Positions 11,275 to 22,734 of a stretch of DNA of 64,000 nucleotides are shown piece after piece. Numbering within the stretch: the first letter of the stretch is position 1; every line of letters starts with the position of its first letter. The stretch lies in NCBI RefSeq assembly GCF_950295315.1, contig NC_080170.1, positions 97,773,971 to 97,837,970 on the forward strand, read 5' to 3'. The DNA comes from Erinaceus europaeus (Eukaryota > Chordata > Mammalia > Eulipotyphla > Erinaceidae). Below the pieces are notes generated by a model. It worked only from the letters and a program-made list of their open reading frames with translations, had not been told where the DNA came from and made no database searches. A program made the translations under genes and the position numbers.

Positions 11275-11548
11275 ATTCACCATTTATTTATTTAGAAGTT
11301 AATGGCTTACAGTACAGTTCTTGGCACATGGGTGCAATTTTTCACTTCAACAAGGTAAGTGTCTGTAAAACACTATCACCTCCAAATTAGACCCATCATC
11401 CTGTAGTAGGACCTGAGGGTCTCATTCCTCCACCCCTTTCCCTGTCCTCCTTCCCCAGTCCTTTACTTTGGTGCAGTACACCAAACAAGACCACGTTTTG
11501 CAGTGTTTTCTCTTTCTAATCTTGTTTCTTAAATCCCACCCATGGTGA
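11275..11548 (-). mobile_element. L1 3' untranslated fragment, left part of an interrupted copy
   Basis: TTAATGGCTTACAGTACAGT and following bases match the style of the L1 3' region at 31310-31460 (ACAGTTGATGGCAAATACAA). It continues beyond the Vingi insertion at 12476 with GAGTGAGATCATCTCATACC, which parallels GAGTGGGATCATCCCATACT in the L1 at 46980. The element therefore runs on the minus strand and was split by Vingi. Confidence 0.7.
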
Positions 11549-12466
11549 CTAATCCCTAGCACTGCAAAAACGGTATCATCTGTTTTCCATTTACACCATG
11601 CCTCGGCCTCGCGTGAGCTTAATGTGCAGCTTGGCCATACGAGAATCCGGCATGAAGCCCAACCAGTCTATCTTGGCGTTACTCTCGATTGCACTCTGTC
11701 ATTTCACGAACATCTCATAAAAACTGCAGCAAAGGTGGGCGCGAGGAATAACATCATTGCAAGACTGACCAGCTCCTCATGGGGCACGAGCGCTTCCACA
11801 CTACGATCATCATCTCTGGCATTATGCTATTCCACTGCAGAATACTGTGCCCCAGTATGGTTCCATAGCCCCCATGTCCACTTGGTCGATTCCAAATTAT
11901 ATTCCTCCATGAGGATAATTTCTGGAACCATCCGTTCCACCCCAGTTCCATGGCTGCCAGTTCTTAGCAACATCGCCCCACCAGATATTTGTTGGGATGC
12001 GGCATCATCTAAGTTCATTTCCCACGTCTACGCTCGACCGGACCTGCCAATATATGCGGATATCTTTGCCCACCCTGTCCAACGCTTGACGTCTCGTCAC
12101 CCAATCTGGTCCCCTATGCCTACACTGAACTTCTCTGTTCCAGACTCTTGGAAACAGAGTTGGCAGTCATCTGAGGTAAAGAACAAACACCTCATCACAG
12201 ACCCCTGCGAGCGTCAACCCATCTTTGACCTAGCACATTATGATTGGGCCCTTCTCAATCGCTATCGAACAGGCCATGACCGGTGCGCCGCTATGTTCCA
12301 TCGCTGGGGAGCCAGAGCCGACCCGAACTGCCCCTGTGGCTACAGACAGACTATGACCCACATAGTCAACGACTGCCACCTCTCCAGATTCAAAGGAGGT
12401 CTCGAAACTTTACATCAGGCTCAACCTGATGCTGTTGACTGGCTACGGAAGAAGGGCAAACGCTAG
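11549..12466 (+). CDS. C-terminal part of a Vingi/Ingi-type reverse transcriptase (partial, no start)
   Basis: An uninterrupted frame of 305 codons plus stop. No authentic start exists: a GTG at 11624 is only an internal codon, and the frame is open back to the insertion edge at 11549. Visible features are the YLGVTLD motif (RT motif E, about codon 45), a SSWGTSASTLRSSSLALCYS-type helix and AEYCAPVW (typical of the RT thumb in Jockey/I-group elements), then IRSTPVPWLPVLSNIAPP. A terminal zinc-binding-like CPCG-x5-TMTHIVNDC motif follows. The catalytic YADD-type core and the upstream endonuclease are missing, so the fragment cannot encode active enzyme. The full frame would polymerise and integrate cDNA. 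Lack of stops in 305 codons and retained CpGs suggest a recent insertion. Confidence 0.85.
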   Translation, partial: LIPSTAKTVSSVFHLHHASASRELNVQLGHTRIRHEAQPVYLGVTLDCTLSFHEHLIKTAAKVGARNNIIARLTSSSWGTSASTLRSSSLALCYSTAEYCAPVWFHSPHVHLVDSKLYSSMRIISGTIRSTPVPWLPVLSNIAPPDICWDAASSKFISHVYARPDLPIYADIFAHPVQRLTSRHPIWSPMPTLNFSVPDSWKQSWQSSEVKNKHLITDPCERQPIFDLAHYDWALLNRYRTGHDRCAAMFHRWGARADPNCPCGYRQTMTHIVNDCHLSRFKGGLETLHQAQPDAVDWLRKKGKR

Positions 12467-12475
12467 AAGAAGAAG
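11549..12475 (+). mobile_element. 5'-truncated Vingi-like non-LTR retrotransposon
   Basis: A GC-rich, CpG-containing insert in AT-rich DNA. It is bounded by an imperfect duplication: AAATCCCACCCATGGTGA at 11531-11548 and AAATCCCGCCAATGAGTGA at 12476-12494. The insert begins exactly where a reading frame opens (a TGA ends at 11548) and finishes a few bases after the stop codon with a short GAAGAAGAAG tail rather than poly(A). These are signs of 5'-truncated target-primed insertion by a non-L1 element. Vingi, an Ingi-related clade, is known from hedgehog; family assignment rests on protein features and recollection, not a search. Confidence 0.85.
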
Positions 12476-12720
12476 AAATCCCGCCAATGAGTGAGATCAT
12501 CTCATACCCACCCTTCTCTTTCTGGATTATCTCACTTAACATTATTCCAAGGATATATTCTAAGGAAACAAATGTACCCATCCAAAGAGATCTGTGTATT
12601 CTTATATTAATAGCAACACAATTTGTAATAGCTTGGAAGCAAATTAGGTGTCCAAAATAGATGAGTGGCAAAGAAAGTGGTGATATATAGATAATACTAC
12701 TCAGCTACCAAGAATGATAA
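12476..12720. mobile_element. L1 fragment with internal inversion (twin-priming type)
   Basis: 12485-12545 matches L1 3' sequence in minus orientation (ends ATCTCACTTAACATTATTCC). From about 12546 the sequence instead reads plus-strand ORF2 C-terminal DNA (CCATCCAAAGAGATCTGTGT then AATAGCTTGGAAGCAAATTA, AATAGATGAGTGGCAAAGAA). The switch of orientation at one point, within a single short L1 copy, is the pattern produced by twin priming. The Vingi insert lies in its minus-oriented half. Confidence 0.65.
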
Positions 12721-15158
12721 AGGGACTTTCTTTAGTATCAATATCTTTTTTCATGGATTTTCTGAGATAGAATTTGTGATTATAGTTCATTCCTGTAGGC
12801 TGCAAGTATTAAAATCAATATGCAAAGGCAGTTATTCATGAGGTTAATTTCCAAAAAAGTAGGGCACACTAGTAACCAAAGAGTTAACTAAGAGAAAAAT
12901 GAGATTTGCTTATTTCATTTTGGTGACTTTTTATACCCTCCCACTTTTATTCCCTGTCACCCATTTCTATTCTACACTCTGGTGAAGTGAAGTGATCCAT
13001 CATTTCTTTCTTGTCTGCTTCCTAAATCCTGTGACTAAAAATACTTTCTTGTGAACAGCGACACTTTTAACCTAGAAGAGCAGATGGCCATCTCAGTTTT
13101 AAGAAAAAGGCAAAGTAATTGTAGAATTTGACCTCATCACCTCTGAAAATGACCAAATCAGAAACAGCTGCATGATCTAATGGTCTGATTTGAGATCAGC
13201 ATCTCTTCTGGACCTCCATTATTTTGGTAGTCAAATTTAAAATTAGGAAAGACAATGGTGTAAAAGATACATCACGTTAAAAAGTCTTGAAAAGAAGCTA
13301 GAAAATGGATTCTTTAGTTGCCATGAATAACTTTTCAGCAAAGTTTTGTTGTTGTTTGCTTGTTTTTGTTCTATTATTGGAGTTTCACTGTTATTGGCCT
13401 ACTTCTTCGGATAGAGACAGGGAAGAATGGGGAAAAACATAACACCATTAATTTCCTCCAATACACTAAGGGTCAGGATTGGACCTGGGTCATGAGTAAG
13501 GCAAAGAAGATATAATAGCCAGGTGAGCTTATTTTGACTAAAAATACCTTCCTATCAGCAAAGTTCTTAACACTCCTTAAACTCCATGTCCAGACAATTA
13601 TCATTTTCCAACACTAATTAATTCCCTTTCCATTTTCTACATATGTGCCAACATATTCTTGCAATTTTCTAGACAATATTTTATGTGTATATTCTTTTTT
13701 AAAAATTATTCCATTGAGGAAATATTTTACAAAAGTAGTTGTCTCAAGGGTGCAATTTTATATATTTTCAAGTATGTGTTAACACATCTCACCTACCACC
13801 AAAATGTCATATCCTTCCACCTTCTGTTACTCTTTACATGTTTGCTTTCCAAAAACTTGGACAATTATCTTTTGCTAAATCTCTTAGATTTATACCTGTC
13901 TTCCTGGTCTCACTGTTAGTACTGACATGTAAGCACTCAACTCTCGGGTACCAAACCCTTCGACTTAGTCTCTGTATCCAGTCTCATTTCTGTTTTACCG
14001 CATTTAGTAGACAGATGTATTGTCTAATATTTGATGATGTCAGGACCTAAGCAGTGAGAGATACTCTGTGGGTCTCCTTATCTGATTCTGTGAGAGATTA
14101 TTTGGTAACAATGGTTAGATCAGATAGCCCTGTATGACCTACTTGCTTTTACTTTTACTTAAAGCCAGTGATGTACATCTAAGTGTTACTATATGGATTT
14201 TGAGAGCTAGATTTAAAGTACCATCATGCGAGAAATACTGCATGTGTCTGTACTTTTTTTTTTTTGCTTACTGATTAAAAGTCTTGCATTTCCCTGCCAG
14301 TTATTGAATACAAATTTCTTAACCTTGTTATGCAAACTTTTTATTATATTATCTTTCCTTGATTTATTACTCTTTGTCTTTCCTATCCGCTACAGATAAA
14401 GAATCAACTTCAGTCCTATTTCTCATCTAGAAATACAGTATTTATCTTAATAATAATTCATTATTTAGATGTTTAGCCCCCTTCTTCTACAACTCGGCTT
14501 AGTCTCAACTGCTTCACACAATAATCTCAGGTGAATCTACCCCACAATGGTGTTTGTGTCATTATACAATTTGAAGAAAAAAAAAGTAACATACAGTTCA
14601 TTTATAATCCCTTCTGCTTTCTTAGATATTTGCCATAACATTACACTTTAATTTTTACACTTTTTTTTTCAGTTATCATCAAGTAGGCTATAAATTCCCT
14701 GAATATAGGCACAATGTTTTCAGCTTTCTTTTATAATTCCACATGGCTTAGGATAGTGAAGTACACAATGATTAGTAAATGATCTGATTTAGTTTAGTAA
14801 TGGTTTGGGAATTTTCTGTCTGGATTCTTATATATATTTTTTTCCTTGAAAAAATGCATAGGAAAATGAAATTTCAGTGAATTTTCCTGGATTTTTTTTT
14901 TATAGATTAACATGACTAAAATAAAATTTCCTACTTAAGAAACCAACAAACTAAATAACACAGTTTTTAACCAGGAGGGAAGGGGAATGACTTTCTTGTT
15001 TTTATTTCCTACATTTTTTAATCTTTTACTTGTTTTACTCTATCCTCCTCAATTTTCTCCTCTAAGCCTTAAAATGTTTTGCATAATAAAGGGCCTCCCA
15101 ACTTCCAAGTTCATGCCACCTATTTTCCTTATTTTCTGCATTCAAGCACCACTAACTT
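12721..15158. other. Mostly unique DNA, one diverged SINE
   Basis: 13340-13530 is a diverged minus-strand repeat (GGATAGAGACAGGGAAGAAT, GATTGGACCTGGGTCATGAG) resembling an old SINE. The rest is unique AT-rich sequence; overlapping open frames at 13659-14050 lack recognisable domains. Confidence 0.45.
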
Positions 15159-15159
15159 T

Positions 15160-15345
15160 TTTTTTTTTAAATTTTGATAGAGACAGAAAAATTGAGAACT
15201 AGAGAGGGAGAGAGACACCTGCAGTACTTCTTCACTGCTTGTAAAGTTTTTTCCCTGCAGGTGGGAACTGGAGGCCTGAACCCGGGTCTTTTGCACATGG
15301 CAATGTATATGCTCTACCCAGTGCATGACTGCCTGTCACCCATTT
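15160..15345 (-). mobile_element. Old-type SINE
   Basis: Minus strand carries the older subfamily pattern: GTTCAGGCCTCCAGTTCCCA, CACCTGCAGGGAAAAAACTT and CTGCAGGTGTCTCTCTCCCT, then an A-rich tail. The old subfamily has AAGCTTT after the PstI-like CTGCAG core, where young copies have AGTCGCTTC. Confidence 0.8.
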
Positions 15346-15599
15346 ACCTTTCATTCCGTGAACATATTAGGCTCTTTGCATCTGCTTCAAACAACTATTG
15401 CATTTGCTATTCTTGTTTGCCTTGAATCTCTCATTCTTCCATTCCCTGTCTTTTTTTTTTTTTTTTGCTGGACCGAAGAGATTAAATATTTTGTCTTATT
15501 ATTTTGTCTTAGAAGAACATATCAGGGAAGCATTTCATGACATTAACACTGAAGATGTATTTGGAGGCTTCACCCCATGGGCAAGGAAAACGTATGTTC

Positions 15600-17708
15600 T
15601 TCTATGTATCTGATGTCTAATATCCAGATCTTTGATACATTTTGAGTTAATTTTAGTGTATGGTGTTATTTGGAGTCTAGTTTTATTTTTCTACATGTGA
15701 CTGTCCAATTCTGCCAACAAAACTTGTTAAAGAGAACTTATTTTCCCCATTGGGCAGATTTGACCCTTGCCATACATACATGAGATGCCTATATATGTCT
15801 GGGTTAAATTCTGGACTATCTATCCTATTCTATTCTATTAGTTCATATGACCATTGTTGTTCTAACACAACACTGTTTTATCTACTACTGCTTTGTAGTA
15901 TAGCCTAAGTCTGCCACTGCGATGTTTTCATTGTTTTTCTTTTTTTTTTTTTTTTAAGAGTGGTTTTGCTATTTGTGTTTCTTTAAAGTTCCACAAGAAG
16001 TTTTGAATAATCTGTTCAATTTCCTTGAAATATGTCATTGGGATTTTAATAGGAATTGCACTGAATCTATAGATTGCTTTTAGGAGAATTGTCAGTTTAA
16101 TGATACTTATTCTTCAAGCCTATAAACAGGGGATGTTCTTCCATTTCTTTGTGTTATCCTTATTTCTTTTGACAGTGTCTTACAGTTTCCTTGAAAAGTT
16201 CCTTTATATTTTTTATTAGATTTATTCCTAGGTATTTAATCTTTTTGGATTCTTCTTTGAATGTTTTATAAAATTCACTAGTATAGTTATCTGGGCCCAG
16301 GTGTTTTGCTCTTGGGGAGGCTTTTGATTACTGCTTTGACTTCTTTACTAGTTATTGGCCTGTTAAGTTTATCTACTTCCTCTTTTGTCAAGGTTGGCAG
16401 TTGGTATGACTCTAAGAATGTATTCATTTCTTCTAAGTTGTTAAATTTAGTTCCATAAAAATGTCCATAATAGTCTTCTTAATCCTTTGAATCCCTACCT
16501 CATCTGTTTTATTATCTCCTCTCTCACTTCTGAGTGATTTTACCAAAGCATTCTATATTTTTTGCTTGGTGAGTGTAGCTAATAGTTTATTTTGTTTGTT
16601 CTTTCAAAGAACCAGCTCTTGATTTCATTAATCTACCTGATGGTGTTTTTGTTTTCTATTTCAATGATTTCTACTCTGATTTTAACTATCTCCTTTCTCC
16701 TCCTGATTTTTCGGTCCTTTTTGTTGCTCCACTTCTAGTTGGTTCAGTTGGGTTGTTAGGTAGTTTAGTAGTGGTTTATCCTGTCTATTAATGTGGGCCT
16801 ATATTGTTATGAATTTTCATCTGAGGACTGCTTTTGCTGAATCCCACAGGATCTGGTATCTAGTTTTTTCATTTTAATTGATATAAAGATAATTCTTAAT
16901 TTATTTTTTGATCGCTTCAGTGACCCATGTATTGTTCAAAAGCATATTGCTTAGTCTCCAGGCTTTAGGGCAATATCTTTTCCCTTTTTGGCTGAATTAT
17001 AATTTCATGCCTTTATGATTTGAGAAGATGCATTTTATAATTTTGATATTTGCATATTTCTTTAGGTGTTTTTGTGGGCTAGCATATGGTTGATCCTTGT
17101 GAATGTTCTTTGTGTACTTGAGAAGAATGTATACTCATTTGTTTTGGGATAAAAAAATTCTGAATATATCTACTAGGTCCATTTCATCTATGGTTTCATT
17201 TAAGCTTGCTATTTCTCTGCTTTTTTTTTTTTTTGTCCAGATATTCTATCTCTTTCTGTGAGTGGTGTGTTAAAGTCTCCTACTATTATTATGTTGCTGT
17301 CAATGTCTCCTTAAGTTCAGTAAATATTGTTTTATATCTTTGGGTGCACTTGAGTTTGGGGTGTATATATTTATGATGGTTATATTTATGTGGTGGATTA
17401 ATCCTTTAACCATTATGCAGTGTCCCTCTCTGTTTATGATTACTTTCTTTACCTTAAAATCTATTTTATAAGAAAACAGAATAGCTGTTCCTTCCCTCTT
17501 TTGTGAGTTGTTAGCTTGGAGAGTCTTTCTCTAGTCTCCTATATTAAGTTTCTGGTTTGTCTTTTCTTTGAATGTATGTTTCCTGAAGACATATAATAGA
17601 TGGATCCTGTTCTTTAATCCATTTGGATACTCTAAATCTTTTGGCAGGTGAATTTAGGCCATTCACATTTAGGGTGGTGATTAATATATGTGGTTTATTT
17701 ACATCCAT
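15600..17708 (-). pseudogene. L1 ORF2 (endonuclease-reverse transcriptase) pseudogene
   Basis: Minus strand, start at 17708 with ATGGATGTAAATAAACCACA, giving the typical ORF2 amino terminus. The first 50 codons show LNVNGLNSPAKRFRVSKWIK and IICLQET, the asparagine and glutamate of the apurinic-like endonuclease site. After that the frame breaks repeatedly. The reverse transcriptase region can be followed at low identity to about 16000 and the C-terminal region to about 15600. It is non-functional and older than the L1s at 45-57 kb. Confidence 0.8.
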
Positions 17709-18149
17709 TCTGATTTGTGATTTTAGTTTACTTTAAATTGTTGATTACTTATCCATTTTTTTCTATGTGTCCTTTTGTGTGGGTGAGTTTCTATGATGAG
17801 TTCCTCACTAATTTTTCTTGTACTGTCTATCAATTTCTACTCTCTGTTTTGTTTTGTGGTTACCAGAAGTGTAATAAGTAGCATCGTGTATCTATAAAGG
17901 TCTTCTTTAAGTTCATCATGATCAACATACATTTGATAGAACTGCTTAGTCCTTTAATTTCCTCCCCTATTTGCTTTGTTGTTTGTTTCCATTTTTATTG
18001 TGGTCTTAGTTCTAATCTACTGCTGTTCACCTCACTCAGAATGTGTATTCCTTTGCTTCCTCCTTTTTTTGTGGGATTCTGTTAAGTAATTCTAGTAAGG
18101 TGTGGTTGATTGTAGTAAATTTCTTTAGTTTTTGAGACAAAAACTTTAT

Positions 18150-18900
18150 TTCTCCCTCATATTTGTAGGATAATTTTGCAGGATACAAGATTCATGGCTG
18201 GAATCCCCTCTCCTTTAGAACTTTGAGTAGATCATTCCACTTTCTCCTTGCCTCTAGGGTTTGTGAAGAGAAATATGACAAAAGCCTGATACCTCTGCCT
18301 TTGTATGCAACTTCTTTTCTTTCCTTAGCAGTCTGCAATTTTTTCCCTTGTTATTGAGTTTTGATAGTTTAACAATAATTTGCCTGTTGTTGATCATCTT
18401 GAATTTATGAACCTGGGTGATCAATTTGCCTCTTGAATAAGTATGTTCTGAGGATTGCCCAGGTGAGGGAAATTCTCAGCTAAAATTTCTTTGAAAATTA
18501 TCTTTGGTCCTTTGATTTAGTCTTCATCTTCAGATATTCTTATCACTCTTACATTTTGATGGAGTTTTCAATTGCACAGACAGTCACTTCATTCTTTCTA
18601 AACCTTTCTTCTCCCTCATATTTGAATTGAAAGAGTGGATTAACTGTATCTTTTATACTGGAAATTCTGTCTTCTGCATGTGTGAGTATACTTCTTAAGC
18701 CTCCTACCTGAGCTTGAATTGCACTGAGAGTGTCTTTCACTCCATATAGTTCTTTTTGAAGCTTTCCTTTCATGCTTTCTAACTGCCTAGTAAATTATTC
18801 TTTCATACTTTGTGGTTCCATAGTGAATTTTGTTTTGAGTTTCTATTTTGTGGGTCTTAATTCCATAGTAAAATGCTCTTTAAAGTCTTGCTTAAATTAT
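18150..18900 (-). pseudogene. L1 ORF1 (RNA-binding chaperone) pseudogene
   Basis: Minus strand frame 18549-18773 is a heptad-like coiled coil (LRSILTHAEDRISSIKDTV). It is followed at 18400-18520 by a decayed RRM segment with KIIFKEILAENFP, and at 18150-18260 by the C-terminal domain with ESCILQNY and KYEGE-like remnants. Coiled coil, RRM and C-terminal domain are in normal order. Stops occur throughout. Confidence 0.75.
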
Positions 18901-19244
18901 TGGACAGTCCTCATAATGAGCTTTCTGTAGTCTGTCTCTTATAGTGTCTCTAAATCTGTAATATCTTGGAGTTCTTCTGTTTCATTTCTATCTGATTTAT
19001 GTTCTGTTATTGCTTATTCCTGTTTCTCTGCTTACACATTTATTGTGCTGGTTATTGTTGGCCAGCAGGTGATGCTATTGTGATCTGTAGGTTTCTCTTG
19101 TTTATATGTTTCACTGTGGCAGTAGGTGGGATATGGGTTGGTTTGGGCTATCTTTTGTTTGCCAATGATGCTTTTTTTGTTGTGTTCTTGCTTGCTTAAA
19201 GTCAGAAAGCTAAAAAACTCCTGAGTCAAAGATTGAGAGGTTTT

Positions 19245-19564
19245 TTTTTTTTTTAATTTTTTAAAAAAATTTATTTATTTATTTTTTTAAAATTTTATAT
19301 ATTCCCTTTTGTGGCCCTTGTTGTTTTATTGTTGTAGTTATTATTATTGTTGCTGTCGTCATTGTTGGATAGGACAGAGAGAAATGGAGAGAGGAGGGGA
19401 AGACAGAGAGGAGGAGAGAAAGACAGACACCTGCAGACCTGCTTCACTGCCTGTGAAGTGACTCCCCTGCAGGTGGGGAGCTGGGGCTCGAACCGGGATC
19501 CTTATGTAGGTCCTTGTGCTTTGCGCCACCTGCGCTTAACCCGCTGTGCTACAGCCCGACTCCC
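19245..19564 (-). mobile_element. Young SINE inside old L1
   Basis: Complete minus-strand copy (head AGTCGGGCTGTAGCACAGCG, box B GGTTCGAGCCCC). Perfect duplication AGATTGAGAGGTTTT at 19230-19244 and 19565-19579. Confidence 0.95.
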
Positions 19565-19959
19565 AGATTGAGAGGTTTTAAGCTCCCTTCTCTTTTCTTT
19601 CAGTGCTACATTATACACTGGCCAAATTGGAGCAGCATGGTGCCAAGTTGCTAGGAGCCCTGTCTGAACTGTGTTGATCTTTCAACCCACCCCTTTTTGC
19701 CATAACTGCACATGAGCACCCACCTGATGCTGTAGATCTTTCAGCTGTAGCTTATGGGTCCAACTGGATCTCTTGTTGTATTTATTTGATTTTTTTTTTT
19801 TGGGGGGGAGACCTGATCTGATTCCTGCTAGTCTATGACCATGCCTCCCAGAAATTTCTTTTTGGTTCAATTTAAAGGCATCCCTTCAGGTATTACATTC
19901 ATTACCATCCTCTTAAAGGAAATCTCTTGTATCTTTTTTTTAATACACACCAAAATCTT

Positions 19960-20187
19960 AATTTTATTATTTTATTATCTTTATTCATTTATTGGATAGA
20001 CACAGCCAGAAATTGAGAGGGAAGGGGGTGACAGAGAGGGATAGAGACAGAGAGACACTTGCAGGACTATTTTACCACTCATGAAAGCTACCTTCCTGCA
20101 GGTGGGGACTGGGTGCTCAAACCTGTGTCTTTGTGCACTGTAACTTTTGTGCACTCAACCAGATGCATCACCACCCTGCCCACTCTT
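19960..20187 (-). mobile_element. Old-type SINE
   Basis: Minus strand: GGGCAGGGTGGTGATGCATC head, CACCTGCAGGAAGGTAGCTT core, CTGCAAGTGTCTCTCTGTCT, then CCAATAAATGAATAAAGATA tail. Belongs to the older subfamily with the CCAATAAA tail. Confidence 0.85.
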
Positions 20188-21070
20188 GTATATTTTCTAT
20201 AACTTACATCATATCATCTTGTTTATTTCCTTTATGCCACTGACCTCAGTCTGAAGTAATCAGGTTTCCTTATTGCTTATTTGTTACTGACTTCCTTCAC
20301 TGGAACATCACAAAGCACTGAGACCCTAACTCTCAGTATTTATCACTGTATTTCAAGTACTTATAAGAACACATGACATATAGTGGACATGCACAATATT
20401 AATGAAATAATAATGTATAATAATACATTTAAGCTGCAAAATGCTGTACTACCTATTGAAGCATAAAATAAGTACTCTAATAAGAATGTTGTCATGTGAG
20501 GATATGAAACACTGGTGGTTAACATTTTCTCTACAGAGAGAAAAGTGGTCTGAAGTGAAGTTAGTCTCATATAATAACCCAATTACTTTGATGAAGCAAG
20601 GTTTCATTTCTCTCCAGCTGTGAAAGGACTAATGGATCCTTGGTATATGTGTTTTTCTTCCATGTATTTCCTGTCTATTGTATAACAGATGAAATGAAGA
20701 GGGAATTATTTTAATAGCTGCTAACGTTTTCAAGCAAACGTAAAACTGTCTTGCCCTTAGAGCTTGCCAGAGTTTCTGACTCACTCTGCCAGTTAGTATG
20801 GAGAAGAAACAAAATTTACCTCTGTAATCTTTGCAGATTTGAATATATATGGAAGGAAGAATGCCTCAGCTTTTAGTGTAAAAGTTTACATGATGACATT
20901 TAATTTCATTATCTACTTTTATTAATTTAAGGAAAATATTATATATTCTCAACACATTGAATAGCCTTACTTTGTATAGTATTAATTGAGAGTATTTAAC
21001 TCCTGTTGTCAGCTCCCCAGTCCCCCCCAGCAAAAAATGATCAATTTCCAGCAATATTTAATACTTATTC
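20188..21070. other. Unique DNA, nothing recognised
   Basis: AT-rich sequence without a repeat match. A 73-codon minus-strand frame (20361-20582) and a 60-codon plus-strand frame overlap and neither is protein-like. Confidence 0.45.
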
Positions 21071-21071
21071 T

Positions 21072-21335
21072 GGGGGCCAGGCAGTGGTGCACCTGGTTAA
21101 ACACACATTATACTAAGCACAAGCACTGCCACAGGGACCTGGTGCCTTCCTATCTGCAGAAGGGAACATTTCACAAGTAGTGAAGCAGGTCTGCAGGTGT
21201 CTATCTTTCTCCCTGTTCATTTTCCTTCCTCTCTTAAATTTTCTGTCTTATCCAATAAAAAAAAGCCACCAGGAGCAGTGGATTTATAGTGCCAGCACAG
21301 AGGCTCCAGGAATAACCCTAGAGGAAAAAATTATT
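21072..21335 (+). mobile_element. Long-form SINE, plus strand
   Basis: One of the few plus-strand copies: GGGGGCCAGGCAGTGGTGCA head, GTAGTGAAGCAGGTCTGCAG, CCAATAAAAAAAAGCCACCA, then the 3' hairpin domain (AGGAGCAGTGGATTTATAGT ... CTCCAGGAATAACCCTAGAG) and a poly(A) end. It shows that the hairpin domain is at the SINE's 3' end. Confidence 0.88.
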
Positions 21336-21689
21336 CTATTTTTTCATGTTTTGGATGATATTGACCCCTTGTCTTAGCTATCAACTTTATTTTAACTTCT
21401 GGGCCAAGTCTTACATCTTTTAAATGTTACATGTTCTATTCTAATATTTTTATTTCTTTGAATTTCCACTTGTTTCTTTAATTATTTTTTCTTTAAACAT
21501 TTTCATTACAAAAAGCTCTGTTCTCTCTATAATAATAACATAAGGTTCTCTAGAGAAGAAATAATTTCATATATTCCTTTTGTACTTCCCATAGTTTCTA
21601 ACCTTCTCCCAGGCCATCATGGATGGGTTTTCAGTAAGTATGAATATTTGCTGAACTGAATTGGATTGTTAGAAGTTGTGAAAGATTGA

Positions 21690-21862
21690 TAAGTAGCTCA
21701 TGTGGTAGAGTGGTTTTCTTACCCAGTGGGCAGCCAAGGATTCACACCCTGTCACTACAGGTGAGAACCTATGTAAGTAGAGAAAATTCCACAGGTGGTG
21801 TACTATGATCTCTCTCCCTTCATCTCTTTATACATCTGTCTCTCTAAAGATTAGATTGAAAA
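21690..21862 (+). mobile_element. Possible ancient tRNA-derived SINE
   Basis: GTAGCTCATGTGGTAGAGTG resembles a tRNA box A region and GGATTCACACCCTGTCACTA lies at box B distance. It is followed by TATGATCTCTCTCCCTTCAT and an A-rich stretch. No duplication is visible; it could also be chance similarity. Confidence 0.45.
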
Positions 21863-21931
21863 AATTCTCAGGACTAGTAGAATGGTACATGAGCAAGACT
21901 ATAGCATCACCACTATGAGAGAGAGACAGAG

Positions 21932-21987
<56 letters not shown>

Positions 21988-21990
21988 AAA
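21932..21990. repeat. (TG)n(AG)n compound microsatellite
   Basis: About 14 TG units (21934-21961) run directly into about 12 GA units (21962-21988), then an A-rich tail. Such compounds often grow from SINE tails. Confidence 0.95.
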
Positions 21991-22445
21991 TGGAAAAAAA
22001 AATCTTAAAACATGTAGTAAAGATCATTGAAGTCTATTTTACTAATCTTGAGAAATCTATCCTCTTTCCCTCTTCCTGTTCTGATTCTCAAAGAAACCTG
22101 TATTGAATCAGAAAATGAATTAGTCAACTAACAAGCTCTTTTTAGATATCATATATAAAGAGAAATAGTCTCTAGTAACAATGAGATGAGCTTTCTAAAT
22201 TTTAATGATGAGAATTGTGAACATCTTTGATTTCTTTTTCTTGATAGGAAGCTTTATCTTTCTCTTCTTTCTCCCCCATTTTCTTCTTTCTTTCCCTTAT
22301 TCTTTTCCTCTACCTCATGCTCCTGCTCCTCCTTCTTCATCACCATAAGAATTTTCTTGAGATTAGATTAGATGGCATAACATTTTTATTTCTCTACTTT
22401 TCATTTATTCAAGTTAGGGTTTCTGGTTAGCTTTTTAAAATCAAC
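21991..22445. other. Unique DNA, nothing recognised
   Basis: AT-rich with a CT-rich patch (TTTCTCTTCTTTCTCCCCCA, 22258-22340). No gene or known repeat seen. Confidence 0.45.
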
Positions 22446-22449
22446 TCCA

Positions 22450-22648
22450 GTATTTTATTTATTTATTGGCTAGAAGCAGAGAAAAATTGAGAGTGAAAGG
22501 GGAGATAGAAAGGGAACATAGGAAGATAGAGGCATCTGTATTACTGCTTCAGCACTTACAAAGCTTTCTTTTTGCAGGTGTGGACTCGGGGCTTGAACTT
22601 GGGTTATTAGCACTGAAATGGTGGGTACACCACAGCCCTGCCCCATTA
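22450..22648 (-). mobile_element. Old-type SINE
   Basis: Minus strand copy with decayed core TGCAAAAAGAAAGCTTTGTA and head GGGGCAGGGCTGTGGTGTAC. Several deletions in the tRNA-like head. Confidence 0.75.
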
Positions 22649-22734
22649 AATATATCTTAATTTCACTATTTATCTAATTTTCAATGTAATGAATTTTTGC
22701 AGAAGTGGAAACAAACTTGCTTTTTAATATTTAT

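Larger units (their letters stand above)
15470..19850 (-). mobile_element. Old, nearly complete L1 retrotransposon
   Basis: Antisense L1: a T20-like tract at 15450-15468 may be its poly(A) tail, ORF2 remnants occupy about 15600-17708, ORF1 remnants about 18150-18900, and a possible 5' untranslated region extends to about 19850 where CATGCCTCCCAG ends the similarity. It is riddled with stops and frameshifts. A young SINE (19245-19564) splits the 5' region. Boundaries are approximate because I cannot pair the flanking duplications. Confidence 0.8.

Noticed and set aside
11624..12466. Calling the Vingi frame a complete gene starting at 11624
   Set aside because: The apparent start is GTG and the frame is open upstream to the insertion boundary at 11549; the protein is a truncated C-terminus.
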